From: Imbricaverruca yamaguchii
Lineage: Eukaryota > Arthropoda > Thecostraca > Neoverrucidae
Direction: 5' to 3'
Assembly (NCBI GenBank): GCA_034440575.1
Contig: JAOTOL010001335.1
Location: 434,001 to 498,000, forward strand
Length of the DNA stretch: 64,000 bases
The first letter of the stretch is position 1, and every line of letters begins with the position of its first letter. A program made the position numbers and the translations under genes. Below are positions 54,701 to 64,000 of the stretch, one piece after another. Under the pieces are notes generated by a model that searched no databases, had not been told where the DNA came from, and was given only the letters and a program-made list of their open reading frames with translations.

Positions 54701-55256
54701 AGCCCGCTCCACAGTAGACTCGGGCGAGACGTCTCCGAGGCGGCCTGACATCAGGTGAGTCCGCTCCACAGTAGACTCGGGCGAGATGTCTCCGAGGCGG
54801 CCTGACATCAGGTGAGCCCGCTCCACAGTAGACTCGGGCGAGATGTCTCCGAGGCGGCCTGACATCAGGTGAGCCCGCTCCACAGTAGACTCGGGCGAGA
54901 CGTCTCCGAGGCGGCCTGACATCAGGTGAGCCCGCTCCACAGTAGACTCGGGCGAGATGTCTCCGAGGCGGCCTGACATCAGGTGAGTCCGCTCCACAGT
55001 AGACTCGGGCGAGACGTCTCCGAGGCGGCCTGACATCAGGTGAGCCCGCTCCACAGTAGACTCCGGGCGAGATGTCTCCGAGGCGGCCTGACATCAGGTG
55101 AGCCCGCTCCACAGTAGACTCGGGCGAGACGTCTCCGAGGCGGCCTGACATCAGGTGAGCCCGCTCCACAGTAGACTCGGGCGAGACGTCTCCGTCCTGA
55201 CATCAGGTGAGCCCGCTCCACAGTAGACTCGGGCGATACGTCTCCGTCCTGACGGA
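48786..55256. repeat. 57-bp minisatellite, the longest array in the window
   Basis: About 113 units by span. The plus-strand unit contains CTGACATCAGGTGAGCCCGC, TCCACAGTAGACTCGGGCGA and GACGTCTCCGAGGCGG. The main variation is GACGTC against GATGTC. The minus strand reads MSGRLGDVSPESTVERAHL in 19-codon units with V or I at residue 8, and frames of up to 532 codons are open until an indel shifts the register. Foreign or damaged stretches lie at 48785-48900, 51118-51140, 52088-52120, 53140-53170, 53460-53520 and 54355-54392. No start context, introns or flanking domain suggest a gene. Confidence 0.98.
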
Positions 55257-55690
55257 CTCCACGGCCTGCCGTCTCCAGGTGGGTCGGCACCAACAGTGAC
55301 AGATGCGGTTCCTGTTCAGATGGCAGGACAGCGGCGGCTATTCAGATGGTCCGGCCGGTGCCGGCGTCACGCCAGCGTCAGCTCGTGACAGCCGCCGGCG
55401 GTCGGGTCGGCGGCGCCGGTGAAGGGGAGTCAGGGCTGACACGGCGCCCCGCCCCGCCCACCGCAGCCGCTGCCTTCGCAGAACCGACCGCCCAGTTCTG
55501 CGCACAACGTCCGCGCCCACGTGACACACGTCCAGTGCGCGGGATGTCAGGCGAGAACAACAAACAGATGACAGGTGGCCTGCCGGGGTGTAGCCAACGT
55601 TTGTGGACAGTCGGCCGCTCTGTAGTGATGCAGTCGGCCGCTCTGTAGTGATGGAGCCGGCCATTCCTGACATTGGATATTCTGGCTCTG
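55257..55690. other. GC-rich unique island
   Basis: Contains GGCCGCTCTGTAGTGATG twice at 55611-55652. Open frames on both strands reflect base composition. Confidence 0.35.
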
Positions 55691-55699
55691 AACATAATG

Positions 55700-55785
55700 T
55701 TGTATTCATATATGTATATGTATATGTATATATATATATGTATGTATATGTATAAATATATATATATATATATATATTCGTCATA
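55700..55785. repeat. Impure (TA)n/(GTATA)n microsatellite
   Basis: TATGTATATG units grade into (TA)n. Confidence 0.9.
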
Positions 55786-56295
55786 TTTGCATACGTCATA
55801 TATCCACACATATACCTGCATACGCATGTCATGCTTATGCAGGAACAACAGACCACGTCAGCCCAGTCTGACCGGCTTTGCCACGCACTCCCCTAGTACA
55901 GGGCCTCTCCTAGGCCAGACCATCTCACAGGACAGGCCCTAATCTAGGCCTGGCAGGTCTGGTCTCCTAGACCAGGCCTTCTCATAGGCCAGACCCTCTC
56001 TTGGGACCGGTCCTCTCCCAGGCGAGGCCCTCCCCGGGTCTCTCTCCTCCCAGCCCGTCAGACCGCTCAGCCCCCCCCGCTCCCCCCGTCCCGCTCCGTG
56101 CCGTCATCCCCCCCCCCAGCCGGACGCCGCCCACCCGCCTGTCACGTCGTCACCGGCGGCTCACGCGCGTATCCATCACCCGCCAGCCGGCCTCGTGTTC
56201 CAGGAATTTGGCGCCGATACAGGTGAACGGCTCCGCAGGTACGGCTCAGGTGGGCACGTGCCGGCTCGTCTGGGTGTTGGTTCGGGGCGCGACTC
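55786..56295. other. Spacer with AGGCC/CCAGACC inverted words, then GC-rich
   Basis: From 55895 to 56035 the words AGGCCAGACC, AGACCAGGCC, CTAGGCCTGG and TCTCCTAGACC recur in both orientations; CTGGTCT-CCT-AGACCAG at 55959-55975 can form a hairpin. 56035-56290 is a stop-poor CCCC-rich stretch with no recognised product. Confidence 0.45.
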
Positions 56296-56296
56296 T

Positions 56297-56825
56297 GTAG
56301 TGTACCCTACTGTAGTATACCCTACTGTGTCGTACCCTACTGTGGAACCCTACTGTAGTACACCCTACTGTAGTATACCTTATTGTAGCTTTCCTTACTT
56401 TACCATTCGCTGCTATAGCCTACTATATTGCAGTAATATACCTCACTCTAGTATAACCTGTAGTATACCCTCCTGTAGTACACCCTCCTGTAGTATGCCC
56501 TATTGTAGCATACGTTACTGTAGCATACCCTGTTGTAGCCTACCCCATTGCAGTAATATACCTCACTGTAGTACACCTTACTGTAGTATACCATACTGTA
56601 CTACACCTTGCTGTAGTGTGCCCTACTGCAACCTACCATATTGTAGCATACCTTACTGTAGTGTACCTTGTATACCCCACTGTAGCGTACCCTAGTGCAG
56701 TATACCCTAATGTAGCATGCCCTACCGTAGCCTACCTTATTGTAGTATACTCTACTGTAGCATACCTTACCGTAGTATACCATACTGTAGCATACCCTAT
56801 TGTAGCATACCCTACTAGTATACAT
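56297..56825. repeat. 15-bp degenerate minisatellite CTACTGTAGTATACC
   Basis: About 34 imperfect units; GTAGTA, GTAGCA and GTAGTG alternate and CTACTG, CTATTG and TTACTG vary. Confidence 0.93.
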
Positions 56826-56877
56826 TATGCCGGTACAGCAAGACAATCAGTATCGCATCGCACGGGAAGGTGCTGAA

Positions 56878-57072
56878 TCCACCTATGGTACTCCATATAT
56901 AGTATAATCCACCTATGGTACTCCATATATAGTATAATCCACCTATGGTACTCCATATAGTATAATCCACCTATGGTACTCCATATATAGTATAATCCAC
57001 CTATGGTACTCCATATATAGTATAATCCACCTATGGTACTCCATATATAGTATAATATACCTATTGTAGTAA
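56878..57072. repeat. 30-bp minisatellite
   Basis: Six to seven units of AATCCACCTATGGTACTCCA then TATATAGTAT; one unit is shortened by two bases. Confidence 0.97.
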
Positions 57073-57655
57073 AATATACCCCATATAGTTAGCATAATTC
57101 TTAATTTATTACCATGATCAAAAACATAAGGGTGCATGTTTCAACAACAACACAGGGGCCAACATTCCCCACACCCATCCTTGTCTTTCTACCTTACCTA
57201 CCCAGCCCTATTATTGACTGCATCGTATATAATAAGTGTGACTTGAGTGCCCTACCAATAATTTTCAGGCTCCACCCATCTCCGCCTGGAGGGGCCAGTA
57301 TGGTGCACATCCACTTAGCATAGATGTCACCCCATCCATCACCCCTTATAACTTAAAAACAAGATTTTGCAACATAAAATAGTACATGATGCACGCCCAG
57401 GTCCAGCAGTGAAGCTGGCTCACTTGGATTCAAATGTATTCCATTCATTTTAAGATGGCTGTCACTGATTTATCTCAAAGATAATCATCACCGTTCTGGC
57501 ACTGGTCTATCTCGAGAATATCCACGCCGGTGCCTGAACACACCCACCACTGTTTATCTTGAAGACACCGACCACGGCTTTACCCTGAAGACACCCACTA
57601 CCGCTTTACCTTGAATGCACCCACAACTTGTTTAACCCGAAGACACCCATTACGG
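57073..57655. other. Unique DNA, no gene recognised
   Basis: AT-rich first, then from 57475 CACC-rich with decayed copies of GAAGACACCCAC at 57545-57650. Confidence 0.4.
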
Positions 57656-57659
57656 GTGT

Positions 57660-58285
57660 GGCAACATTTGAACACACCCGCCGTAGGATCGCCGTAGGAT
57701 CGCCGTACCCATGTAGGATCCACCCGCCGTGTACCCATGTAGGATCCACCCGCCGTGTACCCATGTAGGATCCACCCGCCGTGTACCCATGTAGGATCCA
57801 CCCGCCGTGTACCCATGTAGGATCCACCCGCCGTGTACCCATGTAGGATCCACCCGCCGTGTACCCATGTAGGATCCACCCGCCGTAGGATCGCCGTAGG
57901 ATCGCCGTAGGATCGCCGTAGGATCGCCGTAGGATCGCCGTAGGATCGCCGTAGGATCGCCGTAGGATCGCCGTAGGATCGCCGTAGGATGCCGTACCCT
58001 GTGGATCGCCGTAGGATCGCCGTAGGATCGCCGTAGGATCGCCGTAGGATCGCCGTAGGATCGCCGTAGGATCGCCGTAGGATCGCCGTAGGATCGCCGT
58101 AGGATCGCCGTAGGATCGCCGTAGGATCGCCGTAGGATCGCCGTAGGATCGCCGTACCCATGTAGGATCCACCCGTAGGATCGCCGTAGGATCGCCGTAG
58201 GATCGCCGTAGGATCGCCGTAGGATCGCCGTAGGATCGCCGTAGGATCGCCGTAGGATCGCCGTACCCATGTAGGATCCACTTCG
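57660..58285. repeat. Two-module minisatellite (11-bp and 25/26-bp units)
   Basis: Short unit GCCGTAGGATC (11 bp), about 40 copies. Long unit GCCGTGTACCCATGTAGGAT plus CCACCC, about seven copies at 57700-57890 and single insertions near 57711, 58155 and 58266. Both share GTAGGATC. An irregular unit lies at 57988-58005. Confidence 0.96.
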
Positions 58286-58454
58286 AAGCCCACATTGATT
58301 AATCCGGCTGGGCTGTTTGTCTAAAACTCCCGGCGTCAGACCATGCCACCAATCCAGTTGGAAGAAATCCGTCAGGATTCAATATCGGAGCATTTCAATA
58401 TCGCCATGAGCATCGCAATATCTAGATATGTCGATCAGCCTTAACAATGCCACA
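58286..58454. other. Unique spacer
   Basis: Nothing is recognised. Confidence 0.4.
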
Positions 58455-58725
58455 ACGGGGCTGTGCTACATGGCAGACTGTGCTACATGGCGGACTGTGC
58501 TACATGGGGGACTCTACTTTATGGAGGACGGTGTCATATGGGGAATGTGTCACATGTGGAAATGCGCCACATGGGGGATTGTGCCACATGGGGGAATGTG
58601 CCACATGGGGGACTGTATCGTATGGGTAACTATGTCATATGATGAAATGTGCCACATGGGGACAGTGTCATATGGGTGTCTATGTTACATGGGGATTGTG
58701 CCACGTGGGGAAATGTGGCACATTT
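58455..58725. repeat. About 17-bp decayed minisatellite TGYCACATGGGGGAYTG
   Basis: About 14 imperfect units in which CATGGGG or CATATGG, then GACTGTG or GAATGTG, recur. Confidence 0.85.
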
Positions 58726-58854
58726 TGAAATTTTGCGTTCTAAGCTGAACTAAGGTAATTAGTATCCAGCTTGGGTACGACTGTTGTTGTTGACCGCCTT
58801 CAGCAACCGTATTTTTTAAAATAAATTTTAGAGCGAAGTTGCGACATGCTCAGT

Positions 58855-59036
58855 TGAGGTGACGTCAGAAGCTGTGAGGTGACGTCAGATGCTGTGAGGT
58901 GACGTCAGAAGCTGTGAGGTGACGTCAGATGCTGTGAGGTGACGTCAGATGCTGTGAGGTGACGTCAGATGCTGTGAGGTGACGTCAGACGCTGTGAGGT
59001 GACGTCAGATGCCGTGAGGTGACGTCAGACGCTCGT
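58855..59036. repeat. 20-bp minisatellite GCTGTGAGGTGACGTCAGAT
   Basis: Nine units, each with a perfect TGACGTCA palindrome. Only the base pair after TGACGTCAGA and one GCYGTG position vary. Confidence 0.97.
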
Positions 59037-59344
59037 GCTGGATCTGCCCCTCATCTTCTCTAGTATTGCGCGAGTGTTCAGCGGTCCGTTCGCCCTCGCA
59101 ACATTCGTCAGGCGTCAGACGCAATGTTAATGCGGACATCGGGGGGATCCCAGTAAGGATAGAAAACAGGTAGGTTTCTGATGTCATTCAAGTACTCTGA
59201 AACATGCACCCGCGACAAGCGCGCTTGGATGCCCACTAGTGTGTGCGCGAAGGATATAATTAAAATGTATGTAACTTCGTCTCAATAAAATATAATGCGA
59301 AGTGAAAGTTAGCCTGCCTTCAGCAGTCAATCTCATTGCCACTT
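59037..59344. other. Unique DNA at the compositional boundary
   Basis: No gene is recognised. The sequence passes from GC-balanced to AT-rich here. Confidence 0.4.
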
Positions 59345-60475
59345 AAGACATAAATAAAGACATAAAAGATTAGTGCAACTATGAGCCACAAGGGCCCTTC
59401 TTGGTTGCACTCTGTACACTGAACCAGTTGCCCACCGAATCTATCAATCAGCCCTCCCTGTAATACTGAAAAGCAAGCCCTCTATTCTTATAATGATTGT
59501 CTGTGCTGCTTTTAAAGATGTTCAATGTGCTGCTACTGACAATGTTTTCTGGCAGCTGGTTCCAGTGTTCTACTACTCTGTTGGTGAAGAAAGTTTGCCT
59601 TAACCTTGTTCTGCTGTTATTAACTTTAATTTTGAATTTATGACCTCTAATTGCATCATTTCTGTTCAATTCAAACATTTTCCCAAGATATCCCCTCTCC
59701 AGACCATGGACAAACTTAAAGACCTCGATGAGATCTCCTCTCAGCCTTCTATATCTAAGTGAAAACATTTTCAATTTCTTTAATCTTTCCTCATATGTCA
59801 AAGCCAGGTTGCTTATGCCATTAACCATTTTTGTAGCCCTCTTTTGTACTCTCTCTAAAAGCCAACAATCTTTTTCATAGCTAGGAGACCAAGCTTGGAT
59901 GCAGTATTCCAAATGTGGCCTGACGTATGCACAGTAAAGCTTCCTGATTACTTCCTCACTTCTGTATGATACATTCCTATTTATTGCCCCGAGCATTCTC
60001 AGTGCCTTCTTCCTGGCTTCCTTGGTATGTTCTGATGCCCCCAGTTTTGTGTTTAGAATAACACCTAAATCCTTCTCCTGTTGAGTCACTGATAGCACTT
60101 GGCCACCCATCAAGTATGGAGCCTTCATATGCTGCTTACCTACATGCATGATTTTGCACTTATCAAAATTAAATTTCATTTGCCATTCTTCGGACCACTT
60201 CACAAGTTCGTCTAAGTCTTTTTGCAGCAAGATATGCTCATCTTGACCTGTTATTGCCCTAAAGACCTTCAAATCATCCGCAAATTTCAAAACTTTACTG
60301 CTTAGGCCACTTTCAATGTTATTTACAAATATAATGAACAGTAGTGGCCCCAGTACTGACCCCTGGGGGACTCCACTAAGAACATTTTGCCATTATTGCT
60401 TTGTACCATCTAGCATCACTCTTTGCTGTCTATCTGAAAGCCACAACTCTATTAATTTTATGATGCTTTGATGCT
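59345..60475 (-). pseudogene. CR1-like non-LTR retrotransposon, 3' part of ORF2
   Basis: Minus strand. Starting near 60470 the frame reads IELWLSDRQQRVMLDGTK, meets an in-frame TAA at 60393-60395, then continues SGVPQGSVLGPLLF, KFADDLKV (catalytic aspartates), KWSEEWQMKFNFDKCKIMHV, and KDLGVILN, CAYVRPHLEYCIQAW and RVVEHWNQLPENIVSSSTLN at the C terminus, ending at 59448. The 3' UTR runs to about 59345 and ends in TTTATGTC-like short repeats, as is usual for this type. It lacks the endonuclease and the first part of the RT, so it is a 5'-truncated insertion. From the stop to the end, 315 codons remain uninterrupted, so it is fairly young. Confidence 0.9.
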
Positions 60476-62073
60476 TTAAGATTTTAAGATTGAAGATGCT
60501 TTTAAGATGTTTTGCAATATATGACTTACAGTGATATATTGTGCATATTGTTACTTTGCGTGTTTTATTCTGGGACTATTTTCCATCATAGACGGCAGGC
60601 CGGCGGCGCATGGATGAGGTACATGATTCCAGGGGAAGCAGCTACATTCGTGCGGTCGTAGCAGAGTCCGCAGCCGTGAAAACCTATTGGGGGTTTAACA
60701 TGGGCGAGAAAATGTCCTTTTGTAGATGGTCCACCACATCAATACTAATGATGAATTCCAAAATGTTTTATTGATGTTGGTTCGAAATTGATTGCTGTAT
60801 CTTTTGGCTATTTATTTAAATTTGTTTAATCTCTCACTTTTTCTCTGGAACACTTCAAACTCGTTTTTCATTTAAAAGCCGTAAATGGCGTTTTTGATAC
60901 GAGAATATGGCGCATATGCGCTTAGCGTTGGTATTATTACTGTTCTTCTGGCGTTTACAGTACTGTAGGCTGCTTGTACCTTTTGTACGTGTACCAAGAA
61001 ATGTAATATTTCAATATGCTTGATATTCTCATGAGGATTATTTATTCGTTATTTATTGATCTTCTAGATGCTTCATTGTTTTGCACCACAGTCCAATCAC
61101 CTGCGCAGGACCAGTGAATGTCGTTATGCCACGTTTCCTGGGGATGTAAAGGCGACAAGAAATTGGCTGAAGGATATCTGGTTAGTGACATATTGTAGAA
61201 AGACCAACAACGGTACAATTACTGCCAGTTATTGTGCAAGTGGAACTGCAGCAATACTGACAATTTCATGGCTTATACCAATGTGGCTATCAATATTTTT
61301 AGGAGTGCTGGTAGATTTAAAAGTTGCTAGGCAAGTGTGCGATCTAAATAGGTTACTGATGATTTCTGTGGTTCAGACATGACTGATGGACATTTCTTTC
61401 GGAAACTACAACTTCTTGAGACATTAGTCACTATAGTTGGCATATGCACATCTCAATTAAGTACCTGTGTGTACCACATGCAAACATGTGAACATGTGCA
61501 CCAACATGCACTGTTTCTATGCACCACAAGTACCACAAACAGATTATTGGCGTTACAAATTGTTTGAGGCATTGCATTTCTGATATTTTCTGAATTACTA
61601 TACTCTGCTTTCAGAACAGCCTGGAAAAACAGACTAAAGTTTGAATACAGAATAATCCAACCATGTCATTATGTTATAGCAACCTATGGAAATGTGAGAT
61701 ACTCTGTCATCCAAGGATCCAATGGCTACTGCCATTTTTTAGCACATTGATTTGTTGACTGTTCATCAAATCTGATTTTGCACTTTATCACAACAGATGA
61801 ATGTCATTGACTTTTTGGTAAGACATGTGATGCGTCTTCAACATATGGCAGTGATGTTAAAGAATGTATTGGTAATGGCAATGCATTGTGTTAAATGGTG
61901 TGTGATCATTGGAAATAACAGCCCGTGGTTATGATAAGATATGTATTAGACATATTAACTATATGTCATAGGTAAAACAAATCATGGACAACTTCATATG
62001 CTATAGAGCTTCAGATTTGTGAGGAGTGTCATATGATTCTTAACATGATTGTGCTCAGCTTGAATCAAAAGCT
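60476..62073. other. AT-rich DNA without a recognised gene
   Basis: TTTTAAGAT-type short repeats lie at 60465-60520. A 104-codon plus frame at 61068-61382 contains two hydrophobic stretches but no supporting signals. Nothing else is seen. Confidence 0.35.
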
Positions 62074-62215
62074 GCTCAAATAGAAGATCTGGCCAAACTA
62101 AACATGTTTTATTAGGGCACGTTGGCTTCCAACAACGTTTCTCGGTCTGCTCTACCCATTAGAAAAGGAAAATTAAACAAAACTCAAAAGTTTGAAATAA
62201 AAAAAATGTTGGGGA
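62074..62215 (+). repeat. Dispersed repeat, copy 2 (pairs with 25147-25303)
   Basis: Same word order as the copy at 25 kb, from TCAAATAGAAGAT to TTTGAAATAAAAAAA, in the same orientation. Confidence 0.75.
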
Positions 62216-62659
62216 CCAATTTTTTTATAATTCCCCTACCCATTAATAGGTAGGCAGGAGTGCCCTTCCATACCCGTGCGACCTAATTACGTTAAATTCC
62301 AAGGGTGAGAGGTAGGTCGTGGTAAGCAAATCAAGGCAGGTCATATCACTCCCCGCTCCCGTTTATTGCTGGACAGATCCCGCCACCAGATATTAGTAAA
62401 AGATGTTCCTGAAGCCCTCTCAGACAATTAGTAATGCTAGTAACGTCTTCGATGGCTCCCGGAAAATAACTGCTATAGGTGTTAATGGGAAACAATAAAA
62501 AATTATAATCTTGCACATGCATTTCCGAAACTACTAGTACACTAAGGAGAAAGGACGAACCAAGTATGAAGAAGAAGAAAGAAAAGAAAACATCATTCTT
62601 GAACGAAAATGTCCAAATGATACCAGATCACATGCATAGCACATTACCATTACCAGCAT
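62216..62659. other. AT-rich DNA, nothing recognised
   Basis: AGAAGAAGAAAGAAAAGAAAA at 62569-62589 is a purine tract. No gene is seen. Confidence 0.4.
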
Positions 62660-64000
62660 TCATTGAAAAAGTACATATTTTCTAGTAATGTATTGTCTGA
62701 TGTGTTTCTTCAAGATTATTTTACTCCTAGGTACATCGTCAATCCTGTGGAAGTGAGAGCAGATTATTTTATTCCGGGCTTTTGGTGCAATAAAGAGTAA
62801 TAAAAACATTCTATAATTGATATCAGAAAAGGGTATTAGTAAATTTTGTCTAACTCCGAGGCCACCTTGTTCATGAAGTTGAAATATATTAGAAAGAGGT
62901 GCTGGTAATGAATGATTTAGAAAACCTAACATAATGTAAATACATTGTTCATCAACTATGTCCAGAAACTTTGGAACTCTATGTTTAACAAACAATTAAT
63001 TTGTATGGCATGAGTAAGGTTTCTTATCAACAATCCTAATAACACGCTTCTGTAGCTTAATAATCTTGTCGAGCCTAGAGCGGTATGTACTTCCCCAGAC
63101 AACAGGACAGTAATTTAGATATGGCAACATTGAAGAATTATACAGAAGAAGCAATTCACAAGTTGATAAAAAGTACCTAGTCTTGCCTATAATTCCAATA
63201 TTCCTGCTAAGGTTTGAAGAGATGGTATTTATATGGCTTTTCCATGTCATGCCTTCATTAATAATTACACCTAAATATTTTATACAGCTATGCCTTGTAA
63301 TATTGAAAGTAATATTGAGATCGTTAATGTATATAGTAAACAGCAGAGGTCCATGAATCGAACCTTGAGGAACATCTTTTGTGATATGTAATGGTTGGGA
63401 GATGATGTCATGAATCTTGGTTCTTTGAGATCTATTGAATAGGTATGAGGTTAACAGTTTATATATATATATATATATATTACCTCTTAAGCCAATACAG
63501 TTCAATTTTGTAACAAAATGCTGATGCTGACGATGTCAAAAGCTTTTTTTAATCTAGATACAGATTACAAACTAATTTATTATTTACAAGGCATTTAGTT
63601 ACTTCGTTATGGATCAGGGCAATTGGCATGTATGCGCTGTGTTTTTCTGAAACCAAATTGCAATGGGTGCATGATATTATTTTAATTTAGAAACGATGAT
63701 ACCCAAAGGTGCATTCATCTTTCCAGTACTTTCGAATATACTGGTAGTAAAGAGATTGGCCTATAATTAATAAATTCATTATTTTCCCCTGATTTATATA
63801 CAGGAATTACAAATGCACATTTTAATGTATCAGGGAATATTGCAGTGTTCAGACAAAGATTAAAGAAATATGTTAGATGTTGCAAAATACTTCTATATGT
63901 TCCAATAAAAAATGTTGTACTAATTTTATCCATACCTCCACCAACAGGGTTAAAAGACTTAATAATGTCTTCAATTTGAGCATCATTAACAGAAGGAATA
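62660..64000 (-). pseudogene. Non-LTR reverse transcriptase relic, partial at window edge
   Basis: Minus strand; runs in from beyond 64000. 64000-63715 holds the fingers region (FVIPVYKSGENNEF, INYRPISLLPVYSKVLER). 63505-62996 holds KDVPQGSIHGPLLFTIYIND, then jumps directly to IKYLGVIINEGMTWKSHI, so the [Y/F]ADD catalytic segment is deleted; LLLLYNSSMLPYLNYCPVVW follows. An in-frame TAA at 62996-62998 separates this from 62995-62660 (KHRVPKFLDI and GGLGVRQN). 63505-63715 has stops. A (TA)n tract at 63463-63480 lies inside the coding region. It is a different family from the 59.3 kb element. Confidence 0.88.
63463..63480. repeat. (TA)n inside the LINE relic
   Basis: Nine TA dinucleotides read as Tyr-Ile repeats in the reverse transcriptase frame. 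Confidence 0.9.

Noticed and set aside
48786..55256. Centromeric satellite
   Set aside because: One array of about 6.5 kb with a 57-bp unit among many unrelated small arrays; centromeric satellites are usually far longer and uniform. Cannot be excluded without genome context.
61068..61382. 104-codon plus frame with two hydrophobic stretches
   Set aside because: AT-rich DNA next to LINE relics, with no homology or signals recognised; the length is within chance.

Overview
The window is animal nuclear DNA, probably from an invertebrate or early-branching chordate. The evidence is fragments of CR1-like and other non-LTR reverse transcriptases, a tRNA-derived SINE, a cut-and-paste transposon with long terminal inverted repeats (TIRs), and long (TA)n tracts. 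I saw no bacterial-style gene packing. I could not name the species and found no intact, recognisable host gene, rRNA or tRNA.

The dominant feature is tandem repetition. Adding the spans of the arrays listed gives roughly 29 of 64 kb (hand sum) in some 40 mutually unrelated minisatellites with periods from 7 to about 72 bp. Large ones are 6.39-8.91 kb (26/30 bp), 9.85-10.74 (30), 11.18-12.27 (52), 12.54-15.11 (24), 17.94-18.70 (64), 20.02-21.15 (24), 22.06-22.95 (22), 29.86-30.55 (32), 33.48-34.07 (24), 34.93-36.30 (38/51), 38.01-38.70 (13), 40.31-41.27 (44/51), 42.02-43.02 (32), 44.33-45.29 (7), 47.21-48.79 (31) and 48.79-55.26 (57). Almost every long open reading frame in the window is only the stop-free reading of one of these arrays and is not annotated as a gene.

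Mobile elements lie between and beside the arrays. A degenerate DNA transposon (26.68-29.58 kb) has TIRs of about 260 bp and a frameshifted minus-strand transposase; it lies between two (TA)n tracts. A tRNA-derived SINE family has three minus-strand copies (8.95, 37.85 and 45.29 kb), each with its tail side against a tandem array. Decayed non-LTR reverse transcriptases lie at 24.34-24.76 kb (plus), 59.35-60.47 kb (minus) and 62.66-64.00 kb (minus, running off the window). A dispersed repeat of about 150 bp is shared by 25.15 and 62.07 kb.

Unique DNA survives as islands of 100 bp to about 2 kb. Some islands at 9.1-15.25 kb give protein-like minus-strand translations between plausible splice signals; they may be exons of one unidentified gene whose introns filled with minisatellites, but this is weak. 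Larger single ORFs at 30.9-31.75 and 32.38-32.70 kb are also only candidates. Right of about 59.1 kb the sequence becomes AT-rich, free of minisatellites and rich in LINE remains, so the window crosses a compositional boundary.

Several arrays multiply a known protein-binding or signal motif at fixed spacing: perfect CRE octamers (37.5-37.8, 58.86-59.03 kb), AGGTCA nuclear-receptor half-sites (45.77-46.25 kb), CACGTG E-boxes (33.48-34.07 kb), Kozak-like ATG contexts (20.0-21.15 kb) and splice-donor-like CAGGTGAG (48.8-55.2 kb). The motifs are visible; any function is inference.
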